Assembly (NCBI RefSeq): GCF_002933815.1
Contig: NZ_BEYR01000005.1
Span: forward strand, 260 to 64,259
Length of the DNA: 64,000 nucleotides
Direction: 5' to 3'
Source of the DNA: Sphingobacterium sp. HMA12
Lineage (GTDB): Bacteria; Bacteroidota; Bacteroidia; Sphingobacteriales; Sphingobacteriaceae
Under the pieces are notes generated by a model. It did no database searches. It saw nothing but the letters and a program-made list of their open reading frames with translations, and was not told the origin of the DNA. The translations under genes were made by a program, and so were the position numbers. This document shows, in pieces, positions 9,908 through 17,310 of the stretch. How positions within the stretch are numbered: the first letter of the stretch is position 1; each line of letters begins with the position of its first letter.

Positions 9908-10606
9908 TTAAATACCTGCTACTGATTTAGTCTCAATATGAATACCAGGACTCATAGTTGAGGAAATGTGAATACTTTTAAAGTAAGTTCCTTTAGCTGC
10001 AGATGGTTTCAAACGTGCTAGAGTTTGTAATACCTCTAATGCGTTATCATATATTTTATCTGCATCGAACGACGCTTTACCAATAGAAGTATGGATGATA
10101 CCGGTTTTGTCAACTTTGAAATCGATCTTACCACCTTTTACATCTGTTACAGCTTTACCAACTTCTGTTGTAACTGTACCAGTTTTAGGGTTAGGCATCA
10201 AGTTTCTTGGACCTAAAATACGACCCAATTTACCAACTTTAGCCATAACACTAGGCATAGTAATAATGATATCAACGTCAGTCCAACCACCTTCAATTTT
10301 GCTGATGTAATCATCTAAACCTACGTAATCTGCACCTGCTGCCTTAGCTTCTTCTTCCTTATCAGGAGTACACAAAACTAAAACGCGAACAGTTTTACCA
10401 GTACCGTGAGGTAATGTTGCAATACCACGCACCATTTGATTTGCTTTACGAGGATCTACGCCCAAACGAACGTCGATATCCACAGAAGCATCAAATTTGG
10501 TCAATGAGATTTCTTTAACTAAAGCCGAAGCTTCTTTCAAAGAGTATGCTTTACCAGCTTCAATTTTGGATAGTGCCGCTTTTTGATTTTTTGTTAATCT
10601 AGCCAC
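9908..10606 (-). CDS. rplA: 50S ribosomal protein L1
   Basis: This 232-residue protein of the L1 stalk helps release deacylated tRNA. The family segments VDIDVRLGVDPRKANQMVRG near the N-terminus and GPRNLMPNPKTGTVT near residue 130 are clear. It lies 22 bp after rplK and 2 bp before rplJ, which indicates co-transcription. In other bacteria L1 represses its own operon by binding the rplK leader; the leader here (about 95 nt, 11,073-11,168) is long enough for such a site, but I do not see a definite one. Confidence 0.98.
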   Translation of the reverse strand: MARLTKNQKAALSKIEAGKAYSLKEASALVKEISLTKFDASVDIDVRLGVDPRKANQMVRGIATLPHGTGKTVRVLVLCTPDKEEEAKAAGADYVGLDDYISKIEGGWTDVDIIITMPSVMAKVGKLGRILGPRNLMPNPKTGTVTTEVGKAVTDVKGGKIDFKVDKTGIIHTSIGKASFDADKIYDNALEVLQTLARLKPSAAKGTYFKSIHISSTMSPGIHIETKSVAGI

Positions 10607-10628
10607 TTTTCTTAAATTGATTTCTTAA

Positions 10629-11072
10629 TTAATTGTTCCAAGGAGCATTACCGGAAACAGTAATACCCATACTACGTGCTGTACCAGCTACCATTCTCAT
10701 AGCAGCCTCTACAGTAAATGCATTTAAATCAGGCATTTTATCTTTAGCAATTGTCTCAACTTGTTCCCAAGTGATAGCCGCAACCTTTTTACGGTTAGGC
10801 TCGCCAGATCCACTTTTTAATTTTGCAGCATCTTTCAATTGAACTGCTACCGGTGGAGTCTTGATGATAAAATCAAATGATTTATCCGCGTAAACTGTAA
10901 TGACAACAGGCAATACTTGACCTGGTTTGTCTTGCGTACGAGCGTTAAACTGCTTACAGAAATCCATGATATTCACACCTTTAGCACCTAATGCAGGTCC
11001 TACTGGAGGTGAAGGATTCGCAGCTCCGCCCTTAACTTGTAATTTTACTAACGCACTGACTTCTTTTGCCAT
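10629..11072 (-). CDS. rplK: 50S ribosomal protein L11
   Basis: This 147-residue protein of the GTPase-associated centre carries the proline-rich N-terminal domain (ANPSPPVGPALGAKGVNIMDFCKQFN) and the RNA-binding C-terminal domain (KSGSGEPNRKKVAAITWEQVETIAKDKMPDLNA...GTARSMGI). It is the first gene of the rplKAJL-rpoBC unit. Its own promoter lies about 95 nt upstream, so it is not dependent on nusG read-through. Confidence 0.98.
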   Translation of the reverse strand: MAKEVSALVKLQVKGGAANPSPPVGPALGAKGVNIMDFCKQFNARTQDKPGQVLPVVITVYADKSFDFIIKTPPVAVQLKDAAKLKSGSGEPNRKKVAAITWEQVETIAKDKMPDLNAFTVEAAMRMVAGTARSMGITVSGNAPWNN

Positions 11073-11168
11073 TTTGTTTTGAATTTAATTTTGTTAAATG
11101 TCTGTTAGTAAGTTGGAAGCAAATAACGTAACATTCATCGATCGGGACGTAACACCCCAACCGAGGTG

Positions 11169-11199
11169 CAAATTTAATAAGAAGATTTGAATCCTGCAA
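11169..11199 (-). promoter_or_regulatory. Promoter of rplK-rplA-rplJ-rplL-rpoB-rpoC
   Basis: On the minus strand TTG (11,199-11,197), then a 20-nt spacer, then TAAATTTG (11,176-11,169) matches the Bacteroidota consensus exactly. It is placed so that the transcript has a leader of about 90-95 nt before rplK. It lies downstream of the nusG terminator and of the unrecognised sequence at 11,340-11,830, so it is the likely main promoter for the RNA polymerase operon. Confidence 0.7.
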
Positions 11200-11355
11200 G
11201 TATATAACTTTTAATTTTTCAGGAATTTACGTTTTTTTATGTTTACCGCAAATCGAATCATTCAAAATTTTACAATCTTATTGTTCAATAAGCTATTGTG
11301 AATTATTTTCGGTTCCAAAAAAAGATTAATCAGCCTTATTATTTCCTAACGGACT

Positions 11356-11616
11356 TCAACATCCAAACCATTCTTTCCCGAAGATAGCGTCATAAACACG
11401 GTGCACCACAGGAACACCTTTCACCACACCAGGTCTTTTACCTTCAACTTGATAATAAGATCCAGCATCCATTAAAGCCCACGGTAAATGGGACTTTGGC
11501 AGTTTGGGTACGGGTATGGACAGTTTAGGCTTTTCTACCAAACTGATCTGTTCTTGACTTCCACTTTTCAAACGGCCTCGGAGCAGCATATAGGCACTAT
11601 TGACACAGGAATACAA
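11356..11616 (-). CDS. Unrecognised short ORF, possibly a gene remnant
   Basis: This frame gives 86 residues ending ...PWALMDAGSYYQVEGKRPG...VYDAIFGKEWFGC. The C-terminal 50 residues have a protein-like composition, but I do not recognise a family. The first residues look unnatural, and a second short frame (11,568-11,825) overlaps upstream in a different phase. That pattern would fit a gene decayed by frameshifts, or chance. It sits in a gap between nusG and rplK that is usually short. No promoter or start signal supports it. Confidence 0.25.
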   Translation of the reverse strand: MYSCVNSAYMLLRGRLKSGSQEQISLVEKPKLSIPVPKLPKSHLPWALMDAGSYYQVEGKRPGVVKGVPVVHRVYDAIFGKEWFGC

Positions 11617-11910
11617 TATCCCAATAGAACCTCTGTAGTCAATTCCAATTGGTAATAATAAAATGCCGGATATCTAAAAGCCGAACAACCATCAAACGTA
11701 GCTGTCAGTTGATTTTCACATATACGAAGAAACAGAGCGGAAAACATTTTCCACAAATTATGCACTACGTAAATTGAGATCCCGTTGCATAGCCTACAAA
11801 GGGGGGCTGGATAAAACGATTGCACTTTTCGGCACTTATACTACTCACTATGCTAATATATATAACAATAGATTCAGATAAATCGTTCGCCTTTTCATTT
11901 GCAGTAAGAT

Positions 11911-11943
11911 AAAAAAAAGCCTTACATTTTCATGTAAAGCTTT
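11911..11943 (-). terminator. Intrinsic terminator of secE-nusG unit
   Basis: On the minus strand AAAGCTTTACAT and ATGTAAGGCTTT form a 12-bp stem with one G.T pair around a GAAA tetraloop, followed by a run of at least seven T. It begins 22 bp after the nusG stop. This is a textbook intrinsic terminator and separates nusG from rplK. Confidence 0.9.
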
Positions 11944-11965
11944 TCTCTATCGTTAATTACTAATC

Positions 11966-12511
11966 TTATTCTTTTTCTACTTGCATATAGTTCAACTCAA
12001 GTGGAGTCTTACGACCAAAGACCTTCACCATGACGATCAATTTCTTCTTATCTTCATGAACTTCTTCGATCTCACCAGTAAATCCATTGAAAGGGCCATC
12101 GTTTACTTTCACTGTTTCACCCACATAGTAAGGAACATTAATGGTTTCACCTTGTTCAGCCATTTCATCCACTTTACCTAGGATACGATTTACTTCTGCT
12201 TGGCGCAAAGGAACAGCATTACCAGCTTTATCTCCCAAGAAACCAATTACGCTATTGATATTTTTGATAACGTGTTCTAACTCTCCGTCAAGAGCAGCTT
12301 CCAATAAAACATAACCAGGATAATAGTTACGCTCTTTAGCAACCTTCTTGCCATCGCGCATTAAGTAGTATTTTTCCATTGGAATCAACACTTGAGGAAC
12401 CAAGTGTTCAATACCTAAACGACTAACCTCGGCATCAATATATTGCTTTACTTTCTTTTCTTTACCACTTACAGCACGAACTACGTACCACTTTAAACCT
12501 TGATCTGCCAT
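11966..12511 (-). CDS. nusG: Transcription termination/antitermination protein NusG
   Basis: This 181-residue elongation factor binds RNA polymerase through its N-terminal NGN domain and other factors through its C-terminal KOW domain. The NGN start (LKWYVVRAVSGKEKKVKQYI) and the KOW segment (VGETVKVNDGPFNGFTGEIEEV, about residues 125-147) are both visible. It follows secE by 20 bp, the near-universal order, and ends at an intrinsic terminator. Confidence 0.97.
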   Translation of the reverse strand: MADQGLKWYVVRAVSGKEKKVKQYIDAEVSRLGIEHLVPQVLIPMEKYYLMRDGKKVAKERNYYPGYVLLEAALDGELEHVIKNINSVIGFLGDKAGNAVPLRQAEVNRILGKVDEMAEQGETINVPYYVGETVKVNDGPFNGFTGEIEEVHEDKKKLIVMVKVFGRKTPLELNYMQVEKE

Positions 12512-12531
12512 AAATAAATACGATTGAAAAA

Positions 12532-12726
12532 TTAAGAAGCAATACCGTACAAGAATTCTAACCCTACACTTGAAGCTTTATCCATCACAAAGACTACCAA
12601 TGCAATAAGAAGAGACGCAACAAGCACAATAACAGCTGAACTTTGTAACTGAGACCATGTAGGCCAAGTCACTTTCTCAGTGATCTCTACATAAGAGTCT
12701 TTAAAAAAATCAAGTACTTTTGCCAT
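12532..12726 (-). CDS. secE: Preprotein translocase subunit SecE
   Basis: This 64-residue inner-membrane subunit of the SecYEG channel has the short bacterial form. An amphipathic segment (FKDSYVEITEKVTWPTWSQL) precedes one transmembrane helix at about residues 30-52 (SAVIVLVASLLIALVVFVMD). It lies 23 bp after the tRNA-Trp gene and 20 bp before nusG, so all three are likely made on one transcript. Confidence 0.95.
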   Translation of the reverse strand: MAKVLDFFKDSYVEITEKVTWPTWSQLQSSAVIVLVASLLIALVVFVMDKASSVGLEFLYGIAS

Positions 12727-12749
12727 TTTAGTTTATCTGTTTTTATAAG

Positions 12750-12820
12750 CACGGGCACCAGGACTCGAACCCAGACCAAAGGTTTTGGAGACCTTCGTTC
12801 TACCTTTAAACTATGCCCGT
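12750..12820 (-). tRNA. tRNA-Trp (CCA)
   Basis: The minus strand folds into a full cloverleaf. The acceptor stem is ACGGGCA/TGCCCGT with discriminator G, the anticodon arm is AAGGT-CTCCAAA-ACCTT, and the T loop is TTCGAGT. The anticodon CCA reads tryptophan codon UGG. No 3' CCA is encoded. It lies directly upstream of secE, a common arrangement in bacteria. Confidence 0.97.
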
Positions 12821-12840
12821 GTATTTCTTATTTTGTGATG

Positions 12841-12872
12841 CAAATATAGTGTTTTAAACCACTTTCTGCAAA
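12841..12872 (-). promoter_or_regulatory. Promoter of tRNA-Trp-secE-nusG
   Basis: On the minus strand TTTG (12,872-12,869), a 20-nt spacer and TATATTTG (12,848-12,841) match the Bacteroidota -33/-7 pattern. It lies about 21 bp before the tRNA-Trp 5' end and just after the tuf terminator, so it starts the tRNA-Trp-secE-nusG unit. Confidence 0.7.
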
Positions 12873-12917
12873 TCTTTTTTAACTTTTTTTTATTTTAATC
12901 CGATAAATCGCTTATCG

Positions 12918-12956
12918 AAAAAAATAAGCTAATCAACTTCAGTCGATTAGCTTATT
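12918..12956 (-). terminator. Intrinsic terminator after tuf
   Basis: On the minus strand AATAAGCTAATC pairs perfectly with GATTAGCTTATT over 12 bp around a 10-nt loop, followed by a T tract. It begins 26 bp after the tuf stop codon and isolates tuf from the tRNA-Trp promoter that follows. Confidence 0.88.
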
Positions 12957-12981
12957 TTATATTTTTCTAGACCTTTATAGA

Positions 12982-14166
12982 CTAGATGATTTCAGTTACC
13001 TGACCAGCACCTACTGTACGACCACCCTCACGGATAGCGAAACGTAGACCTTTTTCCATAGCGATAGGAGAGATCAATTTAACAGAGATCGTAACGTTAT
13101 CACCTGGCATAACCATTTCAGTACCTTCTGGTAAAGAGATTTCTCCAGTTACGTCAGTTGTACGGAAATAGAATTGAGGACGGTATTTGTTGAAGAATGG
13201 AGTGTGACGACCACCTTCAGCTTTTGACAATACGTAAACCTCAGCTTTGAAATGATCGTGAGGAGTTACTGAACCTGGTTTACAGATAACCATACCACGT
13301 TTGATATCAGTTTTCTCAATACCACGTAACAATAAACCTACGTTATCACCAGCCTCACCGTAATCTAAGATTTTACGGAACATCTCAACACCTGTTACTG
13401 TAGATTTCAAGTTCTCAGCACCCATACCTAAGATCTCAACTGGATCACCAGAGTTGATTACACCTCTTTCGATACGACCTGTAGCAACTGTACCACGACC
13501 AGTGATTGAGAATACATCCTCGATAGGCATCAAGAAAGGTAAGTCAGTCAAACGTGGAGGAATTGGAATGTAGTTATCTACAGCATCCATTAATTCCATG
13601 ATTTTCTCAACCCACTCAGGCTCACCATTCAATGCACCTAAAGCAGATCCTTTGATTACAGGGATATCATCACCTGGGAATTCGTAGAATGACAATAACT
13701 CACGAACTTCCATTTCTACTAAGTCTAACAACTCAGGGTCATCAACTAAGTCAGTTTTGTTCATGAATACTACTAACGCAGGAACACCTACCTGACGAGC
13801 CAACAAGATGTGCTCACGAGTTTGAGGCATAGGACCATCAGTCGCAGCAACTACGATGATAGCACCGTCCATTTGAGCAGCACCAGTTACCATGTTCTTA
13901 ACGTAGTCAGCGTGACCTGGACAGTCAACGTGTGCATAGTGACGGTTAGCTGTAGAATATTCTACGTGTGCAGTATTGATTGTGATACCACGCTCTTTTT
14001 CTTCAGGAGCAGAGTCAATTGAATCAAATGAACGAGCTTCTGACAAACCTTTATCAGCCAATACTTTAGTGATAGCAGCTGTAGTTGTAGTTTTACCGTG
14101 GTCAACGTGACCGATAGTACCAATGTTTAAGTGTGGTTTACTACGGTCAAATTTCTCTTTTGCCAT
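12982..14166 (-). CDS. tuf: Elongation factor Tu
   Basis: This 394-residue GTPase delivers aminoacyl-tRNA to the ribosome. G1 is GHVDHGKT at residues 19-26, G3 is DCPG at 81-84 and G4 is NKTD at 136-139. The C-terminal domain ends RFAIREGGRTVGAGQVTEI. Four tRNA genes lie immediately upstream on the same strand and a terminator follows, so it is probably the last gene of a tRNA-tuf transcript. G4 reads NKTD where many orthologues have NKCD; this is a conservative change. Confidence 0.99.
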   Translation of the reverse strand: MAKEKFDRSKPHLNIGTIGHVDHGKTTTTAAITKVLADKGLSEARSFDSIDSAPEEKERGITINTAHVEYSTANRHYAHVDCPGHADYVKNMVTGAAQMDGAIIVVAATDGPMPQTREHILLARQVGVPALVVFMNKTDLVDDPELLDLVEMEVRELLSFYEFPGDDIPVIKGSALGALNGEPEWVEKIMELMDAVDNYIPIPPRLTDLPFLMPIEDVFSITGRGTVATGRIERGVINSGDPVEILGMGAENLKSTVTGVEMFRKILDYGEAGDNVGLLLRGIEKTDIKRGMVICKPGSVTPHDHFKAEVYVLSKAEGGRHTPFFNKYRPQFYFRTTDVTGEISLPEGTEMVMPGDNVTISVKLISPIAMEKGLRFAIREGGRTVGAGQVTEII

Positions 14167-14238
14167 GTTTATGCGAATTAGTAATTATAAATTATTTCTA
14201 TTTGTTATATACTCTTGCTTAACTTTTACACAAGTACG

Positions 14239-14310
<72 letters not shown>

Positions 14311-14405
14311 TTACTAAAAAACCTTATTTACGTATTAATGCCCCCACCTTTAGATACATTATTATCAAAGAAGATAGAGACTAAATTTAATACTTGAAAA
14401 ATTTG

Positions 14406-14478
14406 AGCGGAAGACGAGGTTCGAACTCGCGACCTATAGCTTGGAAGGCTATCGCTCTACCAACTGAGCTACTTCCGC
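14406..14478 (-). tRNA. tRNA-Gly (TCC)
   Basis: On the minus strand the acceptor is GCGGAAG/CTTCCGC and the anticodon arm is ATAGC-CTTCCAA-GCTAT, with anticodon TCC for glycine GGA/GGG. It is the third tRNA of the cluster upstream of tuf. Confidence 0.96.
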
Positions 14479-14526
14479 TTAATAATTAGAAACTAGAGTA
14501 AATCTAAACTCCAATTAAAAAAAGTG

Positions 14527-14607
14527 TGGAGGGAGAAGGATTCGAACCTTCGAAGCCGAAGCAACGGATTTACAGTCCGTCCCATTTGACCGCTCTGGAA
14601 CCCCTCC
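14527..14607 (-). tRNA. tRNA-Tyr (GTA)
   Basis: On the minus strand the acceptor is GGAGGGG/TCCCTCC with one wobble pair. The anticodon arm is ACGGA-CTGTAAA-TCCGT, with anticodon GTA for tyrosine. The long variable arm expected of tRNA-Tyr accounts for the 81-nt length. Confidence 0.96.
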
Positions 14608-14633
14608 AGACCTGTAACTTTCGTTACATTTAG

Positions 14634-14706
<73 letters not shown>

Positions 14707-14775
14707 TTCTAATATTTTTAAAATAACTTACGTTCTATCAACGCCAATCCGACAACTTTATCTTTTCAGCGAGTG

Positions 14776-14806
14776 CAAATATCGAATTTACTTTTGATTT
14801 TTGCAA
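14776..14806 (-). promoter_or_regulatory. Proximal promoter of the tRNA-tuf cluster
   Basis: On the minus strand TTG (14,806-14,804), a 20-nt spacer and GATATTTG (14,783-14,776) give a near match to TAnnTTTG, with one mismatch at the first base. It lies about 70 bp before the first tRNA. The stretch 14,707-15,031 holds this promoter, a second tRNA promoter and the start of the divergent gene, and nothing else that I recognise. Confidence 0.5.
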
Positions 14807-14886
14807 GTTTATTTTTTACTTTTTTTTCATTTAAAGAACTAAGCAAACTTCGTTATTGTGAACCGTTGTTCCCTTGTTTGCTGATG

Positions 14887-14915
14887 CAAAGATAGACACA
14901 AAACTCACTTTACAA
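14887..14915 (-). promoter_or_regulatory. Distal promoter of the tRNA-tuf cluster
   Basis: On the minus strand TTG (14,915-14,913), an 18-nt spacer and TATCTTTG (14,894-14,887) match the Bacteroidota pattern with a full -7 element. It lies 111 bp upstream of the proximal promoter, so the tRNA-tuf cluster, like the unit at the left edge, appears to have tandem promoters. Confidence 0.5.
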
Positions 14916-14999
14916 AAATATTTATCAAAAAAAAACGACACTTTTTGTCAATTATACTGATATGCAGCACAATAATTTTTAATTGACTATTTGCCTATT

Positions 15000-15028
15000 T
15001 TGGTTATTTGCCTAATGTGCTATCTTTG
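15000..15028 (+). promoter_or_regulatory. Promoter abutting the Omp85-like gene
   Basis: TTG at 15,000-15,002 (within TTTTGG) is followed after 18 nt by TATCTTTG at 15,021-15,028, a full -7 match. An ATG follows only 3 nt later, at 15,032. If this is the promoter, the mRNA would be leaderless or nearly so, and the in-frame ATG at 15,008 would lie inside the promoter and could not be used. Confidence 0.4.
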
Positions 15029-15031
15029 GGC

Positions 15032-16195
15032 ATGCAAATTTTACCGCAATCACTTTCAAAACTTACCCGCTATACAGCACTACTTGCGCTATTTATAGCT
15101 GGTAAAGGCGATTTGAAAGCTCAAAATATTATTCAAAAATTGAGTAAAAAATTTCTTTCGGCTGAAAAAGACTCTACCCGATCAGGCAGTTTTATGGTTT
15201 TACCTGCCGTCGGTTACGCACAGGAAACGGGAGTAGAATATGGATTAGCAAGTTCATATAACTTTTACCTGGACAAGTCTGACCCCCATATCCGTACCTC
15301 CACAATGACGCTCATGGGGACATTTACATCCAAACATCAGTCAAATTTTAAATTTCAAACTGACCTTTGGACAAAAAATAACGATTACCATTTCGTCAGT
15401 GAAGTCCGATACCGCAACTGGCCATTTAATTACTATGGCATTGGCATGGATACCTGGAAGACGGATGAAGAACGGGTTGATCAAAAGCTATTTCGATTAA
15501 AACTGGAAGCGGAGAAAAAAGTCGGCAACCATCTTTATTCCGGTATCAATATACAGTACGATAATTTTTCAATCCGTAGCGATAGCAGCGACCATATATT
15601 CAATCAATCGGGTCTTATCGGAAAAGAGGGCGGTCAACAATTGCTGCTTGGTGTATCTCAATTATTTGACAATCGAGATAATGTTTCCTATAGTACACGT
15701 GGATATTATGCCAAATTACGCCTGGCTTACGCACCTAAGTTATGGACCAGCACAGACTTCAATGGAGCAAATCTGGATCTGGACCTTCGTGGGTTTATTC
15801 CATTGCATAAAAAAGTCACACTGGCACTTCAGGGGATCTTTCGTTCGACATTCGGAAAAACAATTCCTTTCTATAATTACCGTGAACTAGGTGGTGACAT
15901 GATGATGCGCGGCTATTACCTCGGTCGTTATCGTGACAAAAATTACCTTGCTTCGCAAGCGGAATTACGTTACCGTTTTCATCCTCGTTTTGGTATTGTC
16001 GGTTTTTCGGGAATTGGATCAACCTTTTCAAAAGAAAATAGCAGCAGATATGTACCGAGTTACGGTGGTGGCTTGCGCTACTTCTTTAGCTTAGAACATA
16101 ATAGCAGCATTCGATTTGATTATTCCTATGGTGAACAAAGAGCCGGGGAGAAAAGACAATCTGGTTTTTACCTATCTTTAAGCGAAGCTTTTTAA
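15032..16195 (+). CDS. Short Omp85/BamA-type outer-membrane beta-barrel protein
   Basis: About 387 residues from the ATG at 15,032. A signal peptide (MQILPQSLSKLTRYTALLALFIAGKGDLKAQ) is followed by a beta-rich region with repeated amphipathic strands. Near residue 290 is MMRGYYLGRYRDKNYL, which resembles the conserved RGF/RGY loop of the Omp85 superfamily, and the protein ends in phenylalanine, the usual barrel end. POTRA domains are absent, since mature barrel-like sequence starts within about 30 residues. It is therefore more likely a stand-alone barrel than BamA itself. An in-frame ATG at 15,008 falls inside the putative promoter. Its substrate is unknown. It ends at a terminator and stands alone. 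Confidence 0.8.
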   Translation: MQILPQSLSKLTRYTALLALFIAGKGDLKAQNIIQKLSKKFLSAEKDSTRSGSFMVLPAVGYAQETGVEYGLASSYNFYLDKSDPHIRTSTMTLMGTFTSKHQSNFKFQTDLWTKNNDYHFVSEVRYRNWPFNYYGIGMDTWKTDEERVDQKLFRLKLEAEKKVGNHLYSGINIQYDNFSIRSDSSDHIFNQSGLIGKEGGQQLLLGVSQLFDNRDNVSYSTRGYYAKLRLAYAPKLWTSTDFNGANLDLDLRGFIPLHKKVTLALQGIFRSTFGKTIPFYNYRELGGDMMMRGYYLGRYRDKNYLASQAELRYRFHPRFGIVGFSGIGSTFSKENSSRYVPSYGGGLRYFFSLEHNSSIRFDYSYGEQRAGEKRQSGFYLSLSEAF

Positions 16196-16196
16196 C

Positions 16197-16237
16197 TAAA
16201 AACGGGGGCTTCACCTTTTCGACTCCCCCGTTTTTTT
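16197..16237 (+). terminator. Intrinsic terminator after the Omp85-like gene
   Basis: AACGGGGG and CCCCCGTT form a GC-rich 8-bp stem with a 16-nt loop, followed by seven T. It begins a few bases past the stop codon. The remaining bases to 16,520 hold nothing that I recognise. Confidence 0.9.
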
Positions 16238-16520
16238 AATTTCATTCGGATCCCACAACAGTTTCTATTCAGTTGTTAACGAGTCCCCTTTCAGCTTCTA
16301 AAGACCCTCTCCATTCATAAAAAAATCAATCAGGCATCTGATTAATGCTATTTTCGTTCTGTGACCTTAATTAAGTAAGCCATGACCCCACGTCAAGTCC
16401 ACCTTTTCATATGGAATCATTATACTGATAAGATGCTCGCATTTCGATCATAAAACGAAGCTGAATGCTTCCGGGCTCTTATTACACTTTAAGCAAAACT
16501 TGTAGGAAGTAAAGAGAAAA

Positions 16521-17048
16521 CTAAAACCTGATCAGAAAATTTTCCTTTCGTTGTCCGGCTCTGAAAAAGACCAAACCAATTCGATACAGATCTATGGTGA
16601 CAACTACGCGATCATCATGCTTGAGCTTGTTCCAATAGTTTTCCCGTTCGACCGACAAATGGGGCTCATTTACGATCAGCATATCGCGTTCACCCACAGT
16701 CTCCAGAAAATTCAGGTCTAGATTCGTCTGGTCAATATAATAGATCTTGCGAGAAGAATGATTTCCAAGATTATTCTTCAATAAGTTCACATAGCTTATG
16801 CTGTTTTTTTCGGTTAAATATGCAAACTGATCGTAGGCAAAAGCCTTCAGTAGACGTTCGAGCAATAGATATTTTTTATTTTCCGCCTTCCCCTTCGCAC
16901 GAATAGCGGCAGGCAAATTTCCGATCGCACGCGCATCCTCTTTCCGATAGATTACTTCATCCACCAATTTATAAACAAACGGAGAATGCGTCCCATGCCG
17001 GCTATGAGATATGAAATAGTGGTGCCAATACTTCAGATGGTAGTTCAT
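16521..17048 (-). CDS. Shortened SAM-methyltransferase-like protein, probably inactive
   Basis: The 175-residue product has the two ends of a Bacteroidota methyltransferase-like family: the N-terminal HSRHGTHSPFVYKLVDEVIY and the C-terminal VTIDLYRIGLVFFRAGQRKENFLIRF. The middle, where a class I methyltransferase should carry the glycine-rich SAM-binding motif (E-x-G-x-x-x-G), has none. It is also shorter than I would expect for the family (about 220-240 residues, from memory). The frame is open, so this is either a diverged non-catalytic relative or a gene reduced by in-frame deletion. It has its own putative promoter and no operon partner. The family assignment rests on motif resemblance only. 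Confidence 0.55.
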   Translation of the reverse strand: MNYHLKYWHHYFISHSRHGTHSPFVYKLVDEVIYRKEDARAIGNLPAAIRAKGKAENKKYLLLERLLKAFAYDQFAYLTEKNSISYVNLLKNNLGNHSSRKIYYIDQTNLDLNFLETVGERDMLIVNEPHLSVERENYWNKLKHDDRVVVTIDLYRIGLVFFRAGQRKENFLIRF

Positions 17049-17055
17049 TTCGCTG

Positions 17056-17086
17056 CAAACATCGAAAAATTTACCCTGATATGCAA
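17056..17086 (-). promoter_or_regulatory. Putative promoter of the methyltransferase-like gene
   Basis: On the minus strand TTG (17,086-17,084), a 20-nt spacer and GATGTTTG (17,063-17,056) match TAnnTTTG except at the first base. The start codon at 17,048 follows 7 nt later, so the leader would be very short or absent. The rest of 17,087-17,310 shows nothing that I recognise. Confidence 0.35.
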
Positions 17087-17310
17087 TTAAATTCTTGCAC
17101 TATAGCGGGATATTTGAGCATCTAAGGCAACACAAAAACATAAATTAGGTTACCAAGAATAACTGTGATTAGTTACATCCCCAGATACCGCTTTAATTAA
17201 TTATTTCACATGGAACATTCAATAACAATTTAAAGGAGAAATCCAGTTAAACCCCGCCCCGATTAAAAAGAAGGACTACAGCTAAAACATACTGTTGCCA
17301 GGATAGTACG

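Noticed and set aside
11568..11825. An 85-residue minus-strand frame upstream of the 11,356-11,616 frame
   Set aside because: It is cysteine- and aromatic-rich with no recognisable family. It is mentioned only as possible debris of a decayed gene.
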